The notes under the pieces are model-generated. The model was not told where the DNA came from and made no database searches. It saw only the letters and a list, made by a program, of their open reading frames with translations. The position numbers were made by a program, and so were the translations under genes. Below are positions 24,562-32,007 of a DNA stretch of 64,000 bases, piece by piece. Where the stretch lies: contig NZ_JBJURJ010000018.1 of assembly GCF_046098205.1 (NCBI RefSeq), positions 120,739-184,738 on the forward strand. The letters run 5' to 3'. The DNA comes from Paenibacillus_AR mesotrionivorans (GTDB lineage Bacteria; Bacillota; Bacilli; Paenibacillales; NBRC-103111). Positions within the stretch are counted from its first letter, which is position 1; every line of letters begins with the position of its first letter.

Positions 24562-25578
24562 ATGATGCCGTTGATAACGGAGGCTCAATTAATCGATGAA
24601 ATCGGCTGCTGGCTGAAAACACATCTTTCGGTTACGGTGCAGTCGGGCAACCGCATCAGACGCGGGCTGATGAATGAGAAGTGGATTGTGGAAACGGACA
24701 AGGGTCGACTGTTCGTTAAGTGCTATCACCCGGAGCGGTACAAGGAGAGATGGCAGAATACGGAGTTTCGGGCGGGCTTTGAAGATGCGCTGCAGCTCCA
24801 GCTTCTTTTCTATCAATCGGGTGGGCGGTGTCCTGAACCGTTGGCGCTGGATGGGCGCTGCATGCATCTCCTGCCCTGCGGAAGATACATGGCTGTGATG
24901 ACCTGTTGTCCGGGGATGATGGTGCCTGCCGGCCAGATGGGTGAACGCCGGATGTACGCACTGGGAAGGGCGGCGGCGGATATGCACACCGTCTGGGATT
25001 CCGCGGCGGTAACAGGGGTAGGGGTAGCGATTCCCCGGAAGGAACCTGCTTACCGGCTGTCCCGGGAGAGGATGGAGCAGACGTGGGAGACAAATTGGGA
25101 TGCGGCCCGCGGCTCGGCGGGGCACATCCGGAATGCCTTGCAATTACAGAAGGCAATCATTGATTCACTCCGGCAGGACGATCTGGCGCCCCCGGCCCCA
25201 GGCTGGGCTCATCTTGACCTGTGGGCGGACAACCTGCTTTTTGAAGGAGATGCGCTTACCGCAATCGTGGATTTTGACCGGGCACGTTATTCGTTCCCAG
25301 CAATGGACCTGGGAAGGGCTGTTTTGTCAGGCACTCTGAGCGGCGGCGGATTCCAGAGGGATGCAGTGGCCGCCTTCGCCGAAGGCTACTGCAGCAGACG
25401 GCCGCTCCCGCCGGGTTCGCTGGTGCAAGCGGTCAAGTATGTCTGGTGTGTGGAGACGTTTTGGTGGATCCAGCCGTCGATGGAAACGTCCAGCGTGGTC
25501 CCTGTGCGCTTCGCAGAGGAGATGATGGTCACCGCGAGGAATTGGGAGCAGTTGGACGCCCTTCTGGAGGGCAGCTAA
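24562..25578 (+). CDS. Phosphotransferase of the APH/choline kinase superfamily
   Basis: The 338-residue protein has the protein-kinase-like APH fold. The catalytic loop is HLDLWADNLLF (His-x-Asp-x4-Asn pattern) near residue 218, and the metal-binding AIVDFDRARYSFPAMDLGRA follows about 20 residues on. The N-lobe has an RRGLMNEKWIVET-like ATP-clamp region. Family members phosphorylate aminoglycosides, choline, homoserine or spore-coat components; CotS-type spore proteins also have this fold. Tandem ATGs at 24562 and 24565 follow AGAGGGG. It is monocistronic, closed by a terminator. The substrate is unknown. Confidence 0.78.
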   Translation: MMPLITEAQLIDEIGCWLKTHLSVTVQSGNRIRRGLMNEKWIVETDKGRLFVKCYHPERYKERWQNTEFRAGFEDALQLQLLFYQSGGRCPEPLALDGRCMHLLPCGRYMAVMTCCPGMMVPAGQMGERRMYALGRAAADMHTVWDSAAVTGVGVAIPRKEPAYRLSRERMEQTWETNWDAARGSAGHIRNALQLQKAIIDSLRQDDLAPPAPGWAHLDLWADNLLFEGDALTAIVDFDRARYSFPAMDLGRAVLSGTLSGGGFQRDAVAAFAEGYCSRRPLPPGSLVQAVKYVWCVETFWWIQPSMETSSVVPVRFAEEMMVTARNWEQLDALLEGS

Positions 25579-25695
25579 CTGAGCCGATCGCGGATCAGAG
25601 GCAGTGTGCAGCAGTGGATTCCTCCCCCCAGGCTAGTCGTAAGATTGCCATTATTGTGGGCCGGTTCAGCAGAAGTATGCTAATATGCGCCTTTT

Positions 25696-25744
25696 GGGCA
25701 AAGCGCAGAGATAATGAGCTTTGCCCTTCTTTTATTTTTATTTT
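25696..25744 (+). terminator. Strong terminator after the APH-like gene
   Basis: GGGCAAAGC (25696-25704) and GCTTTGCCC (25718-25726) pair perfectly and are followed by TTCTTTTATTTTTATTTT. Confidence 0.9.
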
Positions 25745-25789
25745 CCTGTGATATACTTTAGCTAAATAAACCAGTAAAGGAAATGGCCT

Positions 25790-26893
25790 ATGACAAACCC
25801 AAAGCCACTTCACTACGAAGACAGTCTAAATGAGATTAATCGGTTGAATCAAATTAATCAATTGATCTTGGATTCCGTTGCCGAAGGCATTTATGGAATT
25901 GATCTGAACGCGAGAGTGGTTTTTGGGAACAAGGCGGCCGAACGGTTAACAGGGTATTGTGTGCAAGAATATGAGCATCACACCCTTCATGAGCTGATCC
26001 ATCATACAAATTCGCGGGGAGAACAAGTACCGCTTTCTTTTTGTTCGGTTTATCACGCACTTACCCATGGTGAGAGTCTGTTTATTAAAGATGACGTGTT
26101 CTGGAGGAAGGACGGCTCTTATTTTCCTGTGGAATATACCGCGAAACCGATGATGGAGAACGGCACACATATAGGAAGTGTAATTACCTTCCGCGATATG
26201 ACGGAGAAGCTGCGGACAGACCAATTGATTGTAGAATGGGACAAATTGTCTGCAGTAGGACAGTTGGCCGCAGGCATTGCCCATGAAATCCGGAATCCGA
26301 TTACGGCACTGAAGGGTTTTCTTAAGCTTATGCAGCGCAGCGGGCAAGTAAATGACGGACATATTACCATTATGGGCTCGGAGTTTGAACGGATCGAATG
26401 CATTATTCAAGAGCTTCTTACCTTCTCAAAGCCTTGTGTTTCCCAATACAATAATGAAGAAATAGGGGATATTATCCGTCATGTGGTTACCTTAATGGAG
26501 CCTCAGGCCTTATTAAAAAACATCGCTCTCTCGATGGAGTCCGCCTGCCTTCCGTTATATATCCGTTGCATTAAAAACCAGATTAAACAGGTGCTGGTCA
26601 ATCTGATCCGAAATGCGATTGAAGCCATGGACAAGCCGGATGGCAGCATTCAAATTAAAATTTCTCACCAAACGGCCCACGTCATCATTGAGGTGATAGA
26701 TAATGGCCCGGGCATTCCAGAGCGTGCCCTTAACAAACTGGGTGAACCCTTTTATTCCACAAAGGAGAAGGGGACGGGGCTTGGATTGATGGTGACCCAA
26801 AATATTATCCGGAACAATCATCATGGTATATTGGATGTGAAAAGCCAGGAAGGGATAGGAAGCATCTTCGCGGTTATATTGCCGCAAGTTTAA
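25790..26893 (+). CDS. Soluble PAS-domain histidine kinase (sporulation-kinase type)
   Basis: The 367-residue kinase has no membrane segment. An N-terminal PAS domain (about residues 24-145; ILDSVAEGIYGIDLNARVVFGN) is followed by HisKA with the phospho-His in AAGIAHEIRNPITALKGF near residue 165. The HATPase domain follows, with N box NLIRNAIEAM, G1 DNGPGIP and G2 GTGLGLMV. This layout is that of B. subtilis KinA/KinE-like kinases that feed the Spo0 phosphorelay. No response regulator is encoded beside it, which suits an orphan phosphorelay kinase. The signal is unknown. Confidence 0.85.
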   Translation: MTNPKPLHYEDSLNEINRLNQINQLILDSVAEGIYGIDLNARVVFGNKAAERLTGYCVQEYEHHTLHELIHHTNSRGEQVPLSFCSVYHALTHGESLFIKDDVFWRKDGSYFPVEYTAKPMMENGTHIGSVITFRDMTEKLRTDQLIVEWDKLSAVGQLAAGIAHEIRNPITALKGFLKLMQRSGQVNDGHITIMGSEFERIECIIQELLTFSKPCVSQYNNEEIGDIIRHVVTLMEPQALLKNIALSMESACLPLYIRCIKNQIKQVLVNLIRNAIEAMDKPDGSIQIKISHQTAHVIIEVIDNGPGIPERALNKLGEPFYSTKEKGTGLGLMVTQNIIRNNHHGILDVKSQEGIGSIFAVILPQV

Positions 26894-26916
26894 AAATAAA
26901 AGGATCGGCTTTGGCG

Positions 26917-26991
26917 CTAACGAATCTGTGGAGCGCTATTTGTCTGTATAGAGGAACCTTTCAAATCTAACGAATCTCAGCCACGCTATTT
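26917..26991. repeat. Half element of the intergenic repeat family (locus R2)
   Basis: Two forward 25-nt units start at 26917 and 26967, again exactly 50 nt apart. The following 35 bases still resemble the centre of locus R1. At the point where the inverted half should begin (about 27027) the similarity stops, so this is a truncated copy. The gene-free stretch 26894-27309 otherwise holds only the leader described next. Confidence 0.88.
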
Positions 26992-27146
26992 GTCCCGAAT
27001 TGGCCCCAAAAGGCTGTTAAGCAGGCAAAAAATACACCCGAATATCCAGGGTGAATTGATACGTCACTCTGCCTCCTCTAATCAAAGAAAAAAACAGCTA
27101 AAATAAAACTCAACCGCCGAGTATTGGGATACTGTGACAAATGTAC

Positions 27147-27175
27147 TTGGGGAACTTTGGACCCGGCTTTATGAT
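27147..27175 (+). promoter_or_regulatory. Candidate promoter for the CPT-like gene
   Basis: TTGGGG (27147-27152), a 17-base spacer and TATGAT (27170-27175) predict a start near 27182, about 27 bases before the leader ORF ribosome site. The -35 is a weak match. Confidence 0.5.
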
Positions 27176-27222
27176 GGTATTGCTTTGGATTTCCCATCCT
27201 CTTATGACAGGAGAATTGTCGT

Positions 27223-27258
27223 ATGTGTAATTGGATGAACGCCTCCTTAACGAATTAA
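27223..27258 (+). CDS. 11-codon leader peptide of the CPT-like gene
   Basis: An ATG at 27223 is preceded by AGGAGA (27209-27214) with 8-base spacing and encodes MCNWMNASLTN before TAA. Codons 7-8 (Ala-Ser, GCC TCC) are themselves RNA segment 1 of the downstream hairpin set. This is the layout of cat and ermC leader peptides, in which drug-stalled ribosomes expose the downstream ribosome site. The peptide is seen; its regulatory role is inferred. Confidence 0.68.
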   Translation: MCNWMNASLTN

Positions 27259-27301
27259 TTTAGGAGGCCAAGGTAGTACCCTTTGCCTCCCATATAGGAG
27301 G
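27241..27301 (+). promoter_or_regulatory. Four-segment translation attenuator sequestering the CPT-like ribosome site
   Basis: Segment 1 is GCCTCCT (27241-27247), segment 2 AGGAGGC (27262-27268), segment 3 GCCTCC (27285-27290) and segment 4 GGAGG (27297-27301). Segment 4 is the ribosome site for the GTG at 27310. Pairs 1:2 and 3:4 (loop CATATA) hide the ribosome site. The alternative 2:3 stem extends to about 10 pairs (GGAGGC plus AAGG with CCTT) and frees segment 4. A ribosome paused over segment 1 would favour 2:3. Confidence 0.72.
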
Positions 27302-27309
27302 AATGAGAA

Positions 27310-27882
27310 GTGGAAAAAGGTATTATTATTTTGCTGAGCGGTGTATCAAGCGCTGGGAAGACAACACTCACTAAGGTCCTGCAAAGCCAATTGGACGAAA
27401 CGTTCTACCATATTTGCTGTGATGATTTTATGAATATGGCCCCCAAGCAGGTGCTGCGCGACGATCTGGACAACCAGCTTCTGATTACCCAGGGCATCAT
27501 GCATGAAACGGCCCAACTGTTTAGTGATAAAGGACTCCCTATCATCATTGATGATGTGATTCTGGATTTGCCGGATAAGAATGACTGGTTATTCGAATAC
27601 GTCACTATGTTTGCCGGTTATCCGGTGTTGTTTGTCCATGTGGAATGCCCAATCGAGGAATTGGAGCGCCGCGAGGTGTTCCGGGGGGACCGGACCATCG
27701 GCCAATCCCGGTGGCAGCTGGCTCATGCATACACAGATATTCCCTACGACCTGACCGTAAACACACACGTTCATTCGACAGAAGAGTGTGCACTCCAGAT
27801 CAAGAACATGCTCATTAAGCAGGAACAGTGGTGGGCATTTCGAGTATTAGGGGAGCATTTCGAAACAACTCCAAGACGATAA
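27310..27882 (+). CDS. Chloramphenicol phosphotransferase-like (CPT family) P-loop kinase
   Basis: This 190-residue P-loop kinase has Walker A GVSSAGKTT at residues 11-19 and a DD pair at 38-39 in CCDDFMNM, matching the position of the catalytic Asp of chloramphenicol 3-O-phosphotransferase. The late signature VECPIEELERREVFRGDRTIGQ...RW is followed by YDLTVNT, a pattern typical of the CPT family. The GTG start at 27310 has GGAGG spaced 8 bases upstream. CPT homologues are common and many have no proven drug substrate. Here the attenuator-type leader, with a stalling-prone peptide, makes antibiotic induction plausible. Confidence 0.82.
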   Translation: MEKGIIILLSGVSSAGKTTLTKVLQSQLDETFYHICCDDFMNMAPKQVLRDDLDNQLLITQGIMHETAQLFSDKGLPIIIDDVILDLPDKNDWLFEYVTMFAGYPVLFVHVECPIEELERREVFRGDRTIGQSRWQLAHAYTDIPYDLTVNTHVHSTEECALQIKNMLIKQEQWWAFRVLGEHFETTPRR

Positions 27883-27891
27883 ATTCAAACA

Positions 27892-27925
27892 AGGCTGCCT
27901 GTTTTATGGGCGGCCTTTTGCTGTG
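27892..27925 (+). terminator. Terminator after the CPT-like gene
   Basis: AAGGCTGCC pairs with GGGCGGCCTT (one wobble) around TGTTTTAT, and the stem runs into TTTTG. Confidence 0.75.
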
Positions 27926-28081
27926 GAAAAAACTAATCCATCTGTCCTAATTTCCAGTTTTTATTGCTTTTTAATTTGTCGCATTTATCTCTGCCCTTTA
28001 CAATACATCACTAAGACCGGAGAATTGGGCAGCTAAAGGCCGGACGATACCACCGGAATGTATATAAGACGGGAGAGTGTA

Positions 28082-28186
28082 ATGATGAATATGGGAAGAG
28101 CTGTTCTGCAGACATTGGAATTCAGCCAGGAGCTAACTCTGGTACTGGCTGGCCGTGTTTCATTCGGCGCTGCGGCGGAAGGTTAA
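28082..28186 (+). other. Short open frame of doubtful status in the gap before the SDR gene
   Basis: The gap 27883-28305 holds a terminator and this 34-codon frame (MMNMGRAVLQTLEFS...). A GGGAGAG lies only 4 bases before the first ATG. In the +1 frame coding-like sequence continues to 28240 (…LRRKVNGRIYPELKSKLHVVEV, then TAG), so this may be a decayed or frameshifted gene. No family is recognised. Confidence 0.25.
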
Positions 28187-28305
28187 CGGCCGTATCTATC
28201 CGGAGTTGAAAAGCAAGCTGCACGTAGTTGAGGTTTAGGCATCCCGCTCCGGTAATGGTATAATCAGGGGGATATCTCAATTCGGAGTGAGAGGAGCTTG
28301 CTTAC

Positions 28306-29031
28306 ATGGCACAATCGATTAAAGACAAAGTAGCAATTGTAACCGGAGGAGCAAGAGGAATCGGCAAAGCCACGGCCATTGCCCTGGCCAAGGAAGGTGT
28401 ACATGTGGGGCTTCTGGCCCGTACCGAGGCGACGCTGAAGGAAGTAGCGGCAGAGCTCGAAGGGCTGGGTGTCAAAGTCGCCTATGCGGCCATTGATATT
28501 TCGTCCAAGGAGCAGGTGGACGCAGCGGTCGAAGCCTTAACTGCAAAGCTGGGACCGGCCGATATCCTGATCAACAATGCGGGCATTGCCACCTTCGGCA
28601 CGGTGCTGGAGATGGACCCGGCGGAGTGGAAGGGTATGATCGATACCAATCTGATGGGCACCTATTATGTCACCCGTGCCGTATTGCCGCAATTGATCGC
28701 CAAGAACGGCGGAGACATCATTAATATCTCCTCCACCAACGGGTTAAACGGCGCAGCCACCTCCAGTGCATACAGCGCATCCAAATTCGCTGTGATTGGT
28801 TTCACGGAATCCCTTGCCCAGGAGGTACGCCGCAACAATATCCGGGTATCGGCGTTAACCCCCAGCACCATTGCTACGGACCTGGCCTTGGACCTGAGCC
28901 TGATTAAAGAAAACAATGATGATAAATACGTTCAGCCGGAGGATGTGGCAGAGTTTATTATCGACCAACTGAAAATCCACAAACGGATGTATGTGAAGGC
29001 TGCTACCTTTATCGCAACCAACCCGTTCTAA
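28306..29031 (+). CDS. Short-chain dehydrogenase/3-ketoacyl-ACP reductase-like (YoxD type)
   Basis: This 241-residue classical SDR has the cofactor motif TGGARGIG at about residues 14-21 and NNAG near 91. The catalytic Ser lies in INISSTNG near 145 and Tyr-x-x-x-Lys in YSASK near 159. The sequence is closest in feel to FabG-like oxidoreductases such as B. subtilis YoxD. The C-terminus lacks a specific substrate signature, so the true substrate is open. An AGAGGAGCTTGCTTAC ribosome region precedes the ATG. It is apparently monocistronic, since a fatty-acid gene cluster is absent. Confidence 0.88.
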   Translation: MAQSIKDKVAIVTGGARGIGKATAIALAKEGVHVGLLARTEATLKEVAAELEGLGVKVAYAAIDISSKEQVDAAVEALTAKLGPADILINNAGIATFGTVLEMDPAEWKGMIDTNLMGTYYVTRAVLPQLIAKNGGDIINISSTNGLNGAATSSAYSASKFAVIGFTESLAQEVRRNNIRVSALTPSTIATDLALDLSLIKENNDDKYVQPEDVAEFIIDQLKIHKRMYVKAATFIATNPF

Positions 29032-29089
29032 AGCAAACTTTCTATTAGAAGCCAAGACCATATAACACCTGAGGGAGTGCATATATTTC

Positions 29090-29434
29090 ATGTCGAGCTT
29101 GCCGAATTGCCCAAAATGCCATTCAGAATACACATACGAGGACGGGAGTCTTTTGATCTGCCCGGAGTGTGCCCATGAATGGAGCTTGGAATCGGGCGCT
29201 GAGGACAGCGGCGATATAAAGATCGTGAAGGATGCCAATGGAAACATCCTGAATGACGGGGACTCCGTTACGGTCATCAAGGATCTGAAGGTGAAGGGCA
29301 GCTCATCTGTCCTGAAGATCGGAACCCGTGTGAAAAACATCCGGCTGGTGGATGGGGACCATAATATCGATTGCAAGATCGAGGGATTTGGGGCCATGAA
29401 GCTAAAGTCGGAGTTTGTGAAGAAGATTCTATAG
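29090..29434 (+). CDS. PhnA/YjdM family zinc-ribbon protein
   Basis: This 114-residue protein has an N-terminal zinc ribbon (CPKCHSEYTYEDG ... CPECAHEW, four Cys between residues 7 and 27). The PhnA core follows with KDANGNILNDGDSVTVIKDLKVKGSS and KIGTRVKNIRLVDGDHNIDC. The family was named from the E. coli phosphonate locus but is not required for phosphonate breakdown, and its function is unsettled. It ends in a strong terminator. Confidence 0.92.
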   Translation: MSSLPNCPKCHSEYTYEDGSLLICPECAHEWSLESGAEDSGDIKIVKDANGNILNDGDSVTVIKDLKVKGSSSVLKIGTRVKNIRLVDGDHNIDCKIEGFGAMKLKSEFVKKIL

Positions 29435-29449
29435 AGGCGAAACGTAAGA

Positions 29450-29489
29450 AGCGGAGAGCAGGCGATCATGCCGGGGCTCTCCGCTTTTT
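29450..29489 (+). terminator. Terminator after phnA-like gene
   Basis: AGCGGAGAGC (29450-29459) and GCTCTCCGCT (29476-29485) pair perfectly, followed by TTTT. Confidence 0.9.
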
Positions 29490-29499
29490 GGTTATTCTC

Positions 29500-30027
29500 C
29501 TATGAGAGGCGGTTCCTTTGTTTTTTTCGCAGGGTCCGGGTATACCCGATAAAGGGAAACACCGTAAAGATCACACAAACCATCAGAACAAGGCTTGCAC
29601 CGGAAGCCATACCTACGTAGAAGCTTTGGTCAGCCTGGTTGAGCATGAATAAACAGCCTAATAGCAATCCCATAAAGATAAGCGCCAGCTTGCCCATCTG
29701 CCGCCTGTTGCTGCGGAGAATCTCCATTTCGGAATCTGCATCGCTAAAAATGGGGGAGGTGCCCGCTGCCGCTCTAAAAATCTGGTAGCCGTGTTGGGCC
29801 ACCACCGGCGTCCAGCCGCTGGCCTCGTAGAAGGACAGCATATCGGGGCCGATGCGTCTCTCCATATTCAATGCATAATCGTAATCCTGCGGCTGCCCCT
29901 CCTCGAAGCGGTACAGCAAGCCTGATAACCCGGCAAGATGCCAACCTTTCCGGCTCATTTCCCTCAGCATCCTCATATCCTTCTCCGGCGCTATCGCCAG
30001 CCCGTTGCATAACCGGTATTTAGCCAT
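29500..30027 (-). CDS. DUF2812 domain membrane protein
   Basis: This 175-residue protein opens with a soluble DUF2812 region of about 100 residues (CNGLAIAPEKDMRMLREMSRKGWHLAG). It is followed by two membrane helices (LALIFMGLLLGCLFML and YVGMASGASLVLMVCVIFTVF) and a basic tail. DUF2812 proteins are typically encoded beside PadR regulators in Firmicutes, as here, where the PadR stop lies one base before its start. The function is unknown; a membrane-stress role has been suggested from context only. Confidence 0.85.
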   Translation of the reverse strand: MAKYRLCNGLAIAPEKDMRMLREMSRKGWHLAGLSGLLYRFEEGQPQDYDYALNMERRIGPDMLSFYEASGWTPVVAQHGYQIFRAAAGTSPIFSDADSEMEILRSNRRQMGKLALIFMGLLLGCLFMLNQADQSFYVGMASGASLVLMVCVIFTVFPFIGYTRTLRKKQRNRLS

Positions 30028-30028
30028 T

Positions 30029-30364
30029 TTAACGCCCTCCTGAATTCTGATTAAAATGCTGTTCTGCTATATCGATAATCTGTTTTCTGCGGTTGAAATT
30101 TTCCCGGAGGATATTCCGCCCTTCCTCCGTAACCTGATACAGGATTTTGGAGTCATCTCCGCTGATTTCCATGATCCACCTGGCCTGGTTCAGCTTCTTC
30201 AAGGTGGTATACATGGTGGCGGGACCAATCTCCACGCTGCCCAAGGTCATATCCTGAATAACCTGCATAATTTTATAGCCGTGTATGGGCTCCAGCGTGG
30301 CCAACAGGATCAGGAAGATACTATCTGTAAGCTCACCGGATTCGTAGGGACTTGTTCGGGCCAC
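30029..30364 (-). CDS. PadR family transcriptional regulator
   Basis: This 111-residue winged-helix regulator has the PadR pattern LATLEPIHGYKIMQVIQ ... GPATMYTTLKKLNQARWIM ... YQVTEEGRNIL. It is the upstream gene of a tight two-gene operon with the DUF2812 protein. A long perfect palindrome just upstream is its likely own operator, so the pair is probably autoregulated. Confidence 0.92.
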   Translation of the reverse strand: MARTSPYESGELTDSIFLILLATLEPIHGYKIMQVIQDMTLGSVEIGPATMYTTLKKLNQARWIMEISGDDSKILYQVTEEGRNILRENFNRRKQIIDIAEQHFNQNSGGR

Positions 30365-30377
30365 AGGGTCGCCTCCT

Positions 30378-30424
30378 CTATATCAATGATGGATATAACA
30401 ACATTGTATCCATCATTGATATAG
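30378..30424. promoter_or_regulatory. Long palindromic PadR operator
   Basis: CTATATCAATGATGGATA (30378-30395) is the exact reverse complement of 30407-30424, with an 11-base centre. This 18-bp perfect inverted repeat ends 14 bases upstream of the padR start and must overlap its promoter. Confidence 0.75.
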
Positions 30425-30580
30425 TTGTCAAGATTTGCTCCAGCGGGCAAAGAAAAAGCCCCGCCCACCTTATCGGTGAAATGATAGGAGTGATTCAGTG
30501 GAAAAATGCAAATCCTGCCGTTTTCTTTGGTAAGATAAGAGTACCGCCAGGGAATAATGGAATGGAAAAGGAGGCTGGAC

Positions 30581-31045
30581 ATGCCCTATATCGTTGATTT
30601 TAAACATGTGTCTACCGTCGGCTTGGAGTCCTCACCTGTAGCAGCGGCGCTGGCCGGAATGCGTGCCAATGAAGCCCGCTATTTTATGAACAAATACAAG
30701 CATGCATTCACCACCCTGCCTGTCAGCGAAAGCCAGGACAATCTGGATTACGTGAACCGGGTGCTGAAGGAAGAGCGGAATATCGAGTTTGCGGCCAAAC
30801 CGCTGGAAACCTCACGTTTTCAAGTGGAAAACATCCAGTTTACCTACGTCTTCTACGAGGACGGGCTTGGAGTCAATGTGATGTATACAGTGGACGACCC
30901 TAAGAAGCGGGCGGTGGGCTTTAAGCTGTCGGAGGGTATGGAGATACCGGCGGAGCTGGAGGGCAAGTTCAAGTTCGCCAGGCAGAAGTCCACGTTGGCC
31001 GGAACCATAAGGGGTTCGTTTTTTGTGATCAAGGGGCAATATTAA
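30581..31045 (+). CDS. Conserved-looking hypothetical protein, 154 residues
   Basis: A soluble protein begins MPYIVDFKHVSTVGLESSP. The chosen ATG at 30581 follows AAAAGGAGG with 6-base spacing; an ATG at 30557 in frame lacks a ribosome site. The middle part (LKEERNIEFAAKPLETSRF, then VENIQFTYVFYEDGLGVNVMYTVDD) is predicted alpha/beta. The tail GTIRGSFFVIKGQY is basic and hydrophobic. There are no cysteines, no signal peptide and no membrane helix. I do not recognise the family. It is 24 bases upstream of a hydrolase gene on the same strand and may share a transcript with it. Confidence 0.75.
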   Translation: MPYIVDFKHVSTVGLESSPVAAALAGMRANEARYFMNKYKHAFTTLPVSESQDNLDYVNRVLKEERNIEFAAKPLETSRFQVENIQFTYVFYEDGLGVNVMYTVDDPKKRAVGFKLSEGMEIPAELEGKFKFARQKSTLAGTIRGSFFVIKGQY

Positions 31046-31069
31046 GGGCTGTAAAAAAGGAGCGCGTAT

Positions 31070-31975
31070 ATGGAAGGAGACTTACTCGATATTCGCGGAA
31101 AACGGCTATACGTGGAAATCCACGGAGATGCGGATGCTCCCGCGCTATTATACCTTCACGGCGGACCGGGGGAGAGCTGCTATGAGTTTATGCTGCATCA
31201 ATCGCTGCGGCTGTCAGAGAAACTTCGTCTAGTCGGTATTGATCAGCGCGGGGTCTGGCGTTCAGATGCACTCGAGGAAGAGGAAGCATTGGGGCTGCAG
31301 GACTTGGTGGAGGATTGCGAGCAGCTTCGTGAGCATTTGGGCATTCCGCGCTGGTCTGTGCTGGGGCATTCGTTCGGAGGTTTCTTAGGCGTGCTGTATG
31401 CCGGCTATTATCCGGATTCGGTTGAGTGCCTTGTTTTGGAGGGGCCTTCCTTTGATTTCGATAAGTCCTTCCGAAACTGGCTGCAAAAAGCTGCGCCCTT
31501 CTACCAATCCATCGGGAAACCCGACAAAGCGCAAGAATGCCTGGCCGCAGCACACGGGTCCCAGTCACCGGAGGAAACGCTGCAGGCTTTTATGGAGCTG
31601 GGCCAAGGCTTAGGCAAGCTAAGAATGAAGGTGTATACGCCGAATGACGGCAACAACTACAACAGAATGCTTTATTCGGACAGTCAGGTCAAAGAGTTCG
31701 GCAGACGCAGCGGAATTCATTTCTCCCAATTAATCGCTGAAGGGCGCATTTTTGATTCCTTGCTCCCCAAGCTGAAGGATTTAACGGTGCCAACGCTATT
31801 GATTAAGGGCAGGCATGATCCCGTTATTTGCGAGGAGCAGACACAAGCATTTGTGAGGGACGTACAGAACGGACAGTTGATGATTTATGAGGAGAGCGGG
31901 CATTTGCCTCATTTTGAAGAACCGGACAGATTTGCCGCAGATGTGATTCAATTTGTGCTGGGGACAAGGCAATAA
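31070..31975 (+). CDS. Alpha/beta hydrolase (proline iminopeptidase-like)
   Basis: This 301-residue alpha/beta hydrolase has the oxyanion motif LHGGPGESCYEF near residue 26-37 and the nucleophile elbow GHSFGG near 98. The acid lies in LLIKGRHDPVI and the terminal His in ESGHLPHFEEP. The HGGPG motif is typical of proline iminopeptidase and related peptidases. A GGAG ribosome site is present, and the next gene (SH3/BsuPI protein) starts about 30 bases after its stop. The substrate is not readable. Confidence 0.88.
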   Translation: MEGDLLDIRGKRLYVEIHGDADAPALLYLHGGPGESCYEFMLHQSLRLSEKLRLVGIDQRGVWRSDALEEEEALGLQDLVEDCEQLREHLGIPRWSVLGHSFGGFLGVLYAGYYPDSVECLVLEGPSFDFDKSFRNWLQKAAPFYQSIGKPDKAQECLAAAHGSQSPEETLQAFMELGQGLGKLRMKVYTPNDGNNYNRMLYSDSQVKEFGRRSGIHFSQLIAEGRIFDSLLPKLKDLTVPTLLIKGRHDPVICEEQTQAFVRDVQNGQLMIYEESGHLPHFEEPDRFAADVIQFVLGTRQ

Positions 31976-32007
31976 GAATCTATCATTTGTTTATAGGAGG
32001 GATTATT

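Noticed and set aside
27262..27301. T-box-like antiterminator (GGTAGTACC resembles GGTGGTACCGCG)
   Set aside because: No specifier stem or terminator with T-run; the segments match a ribosome-site-sequestering attenuator instead.
28082..28240. Recognisable pseudogene in the gap before the SDR gene
   Set aside because: Two out-of-phase coding-like pieces exist, but no family could be named, so it is only listed as doubtful.
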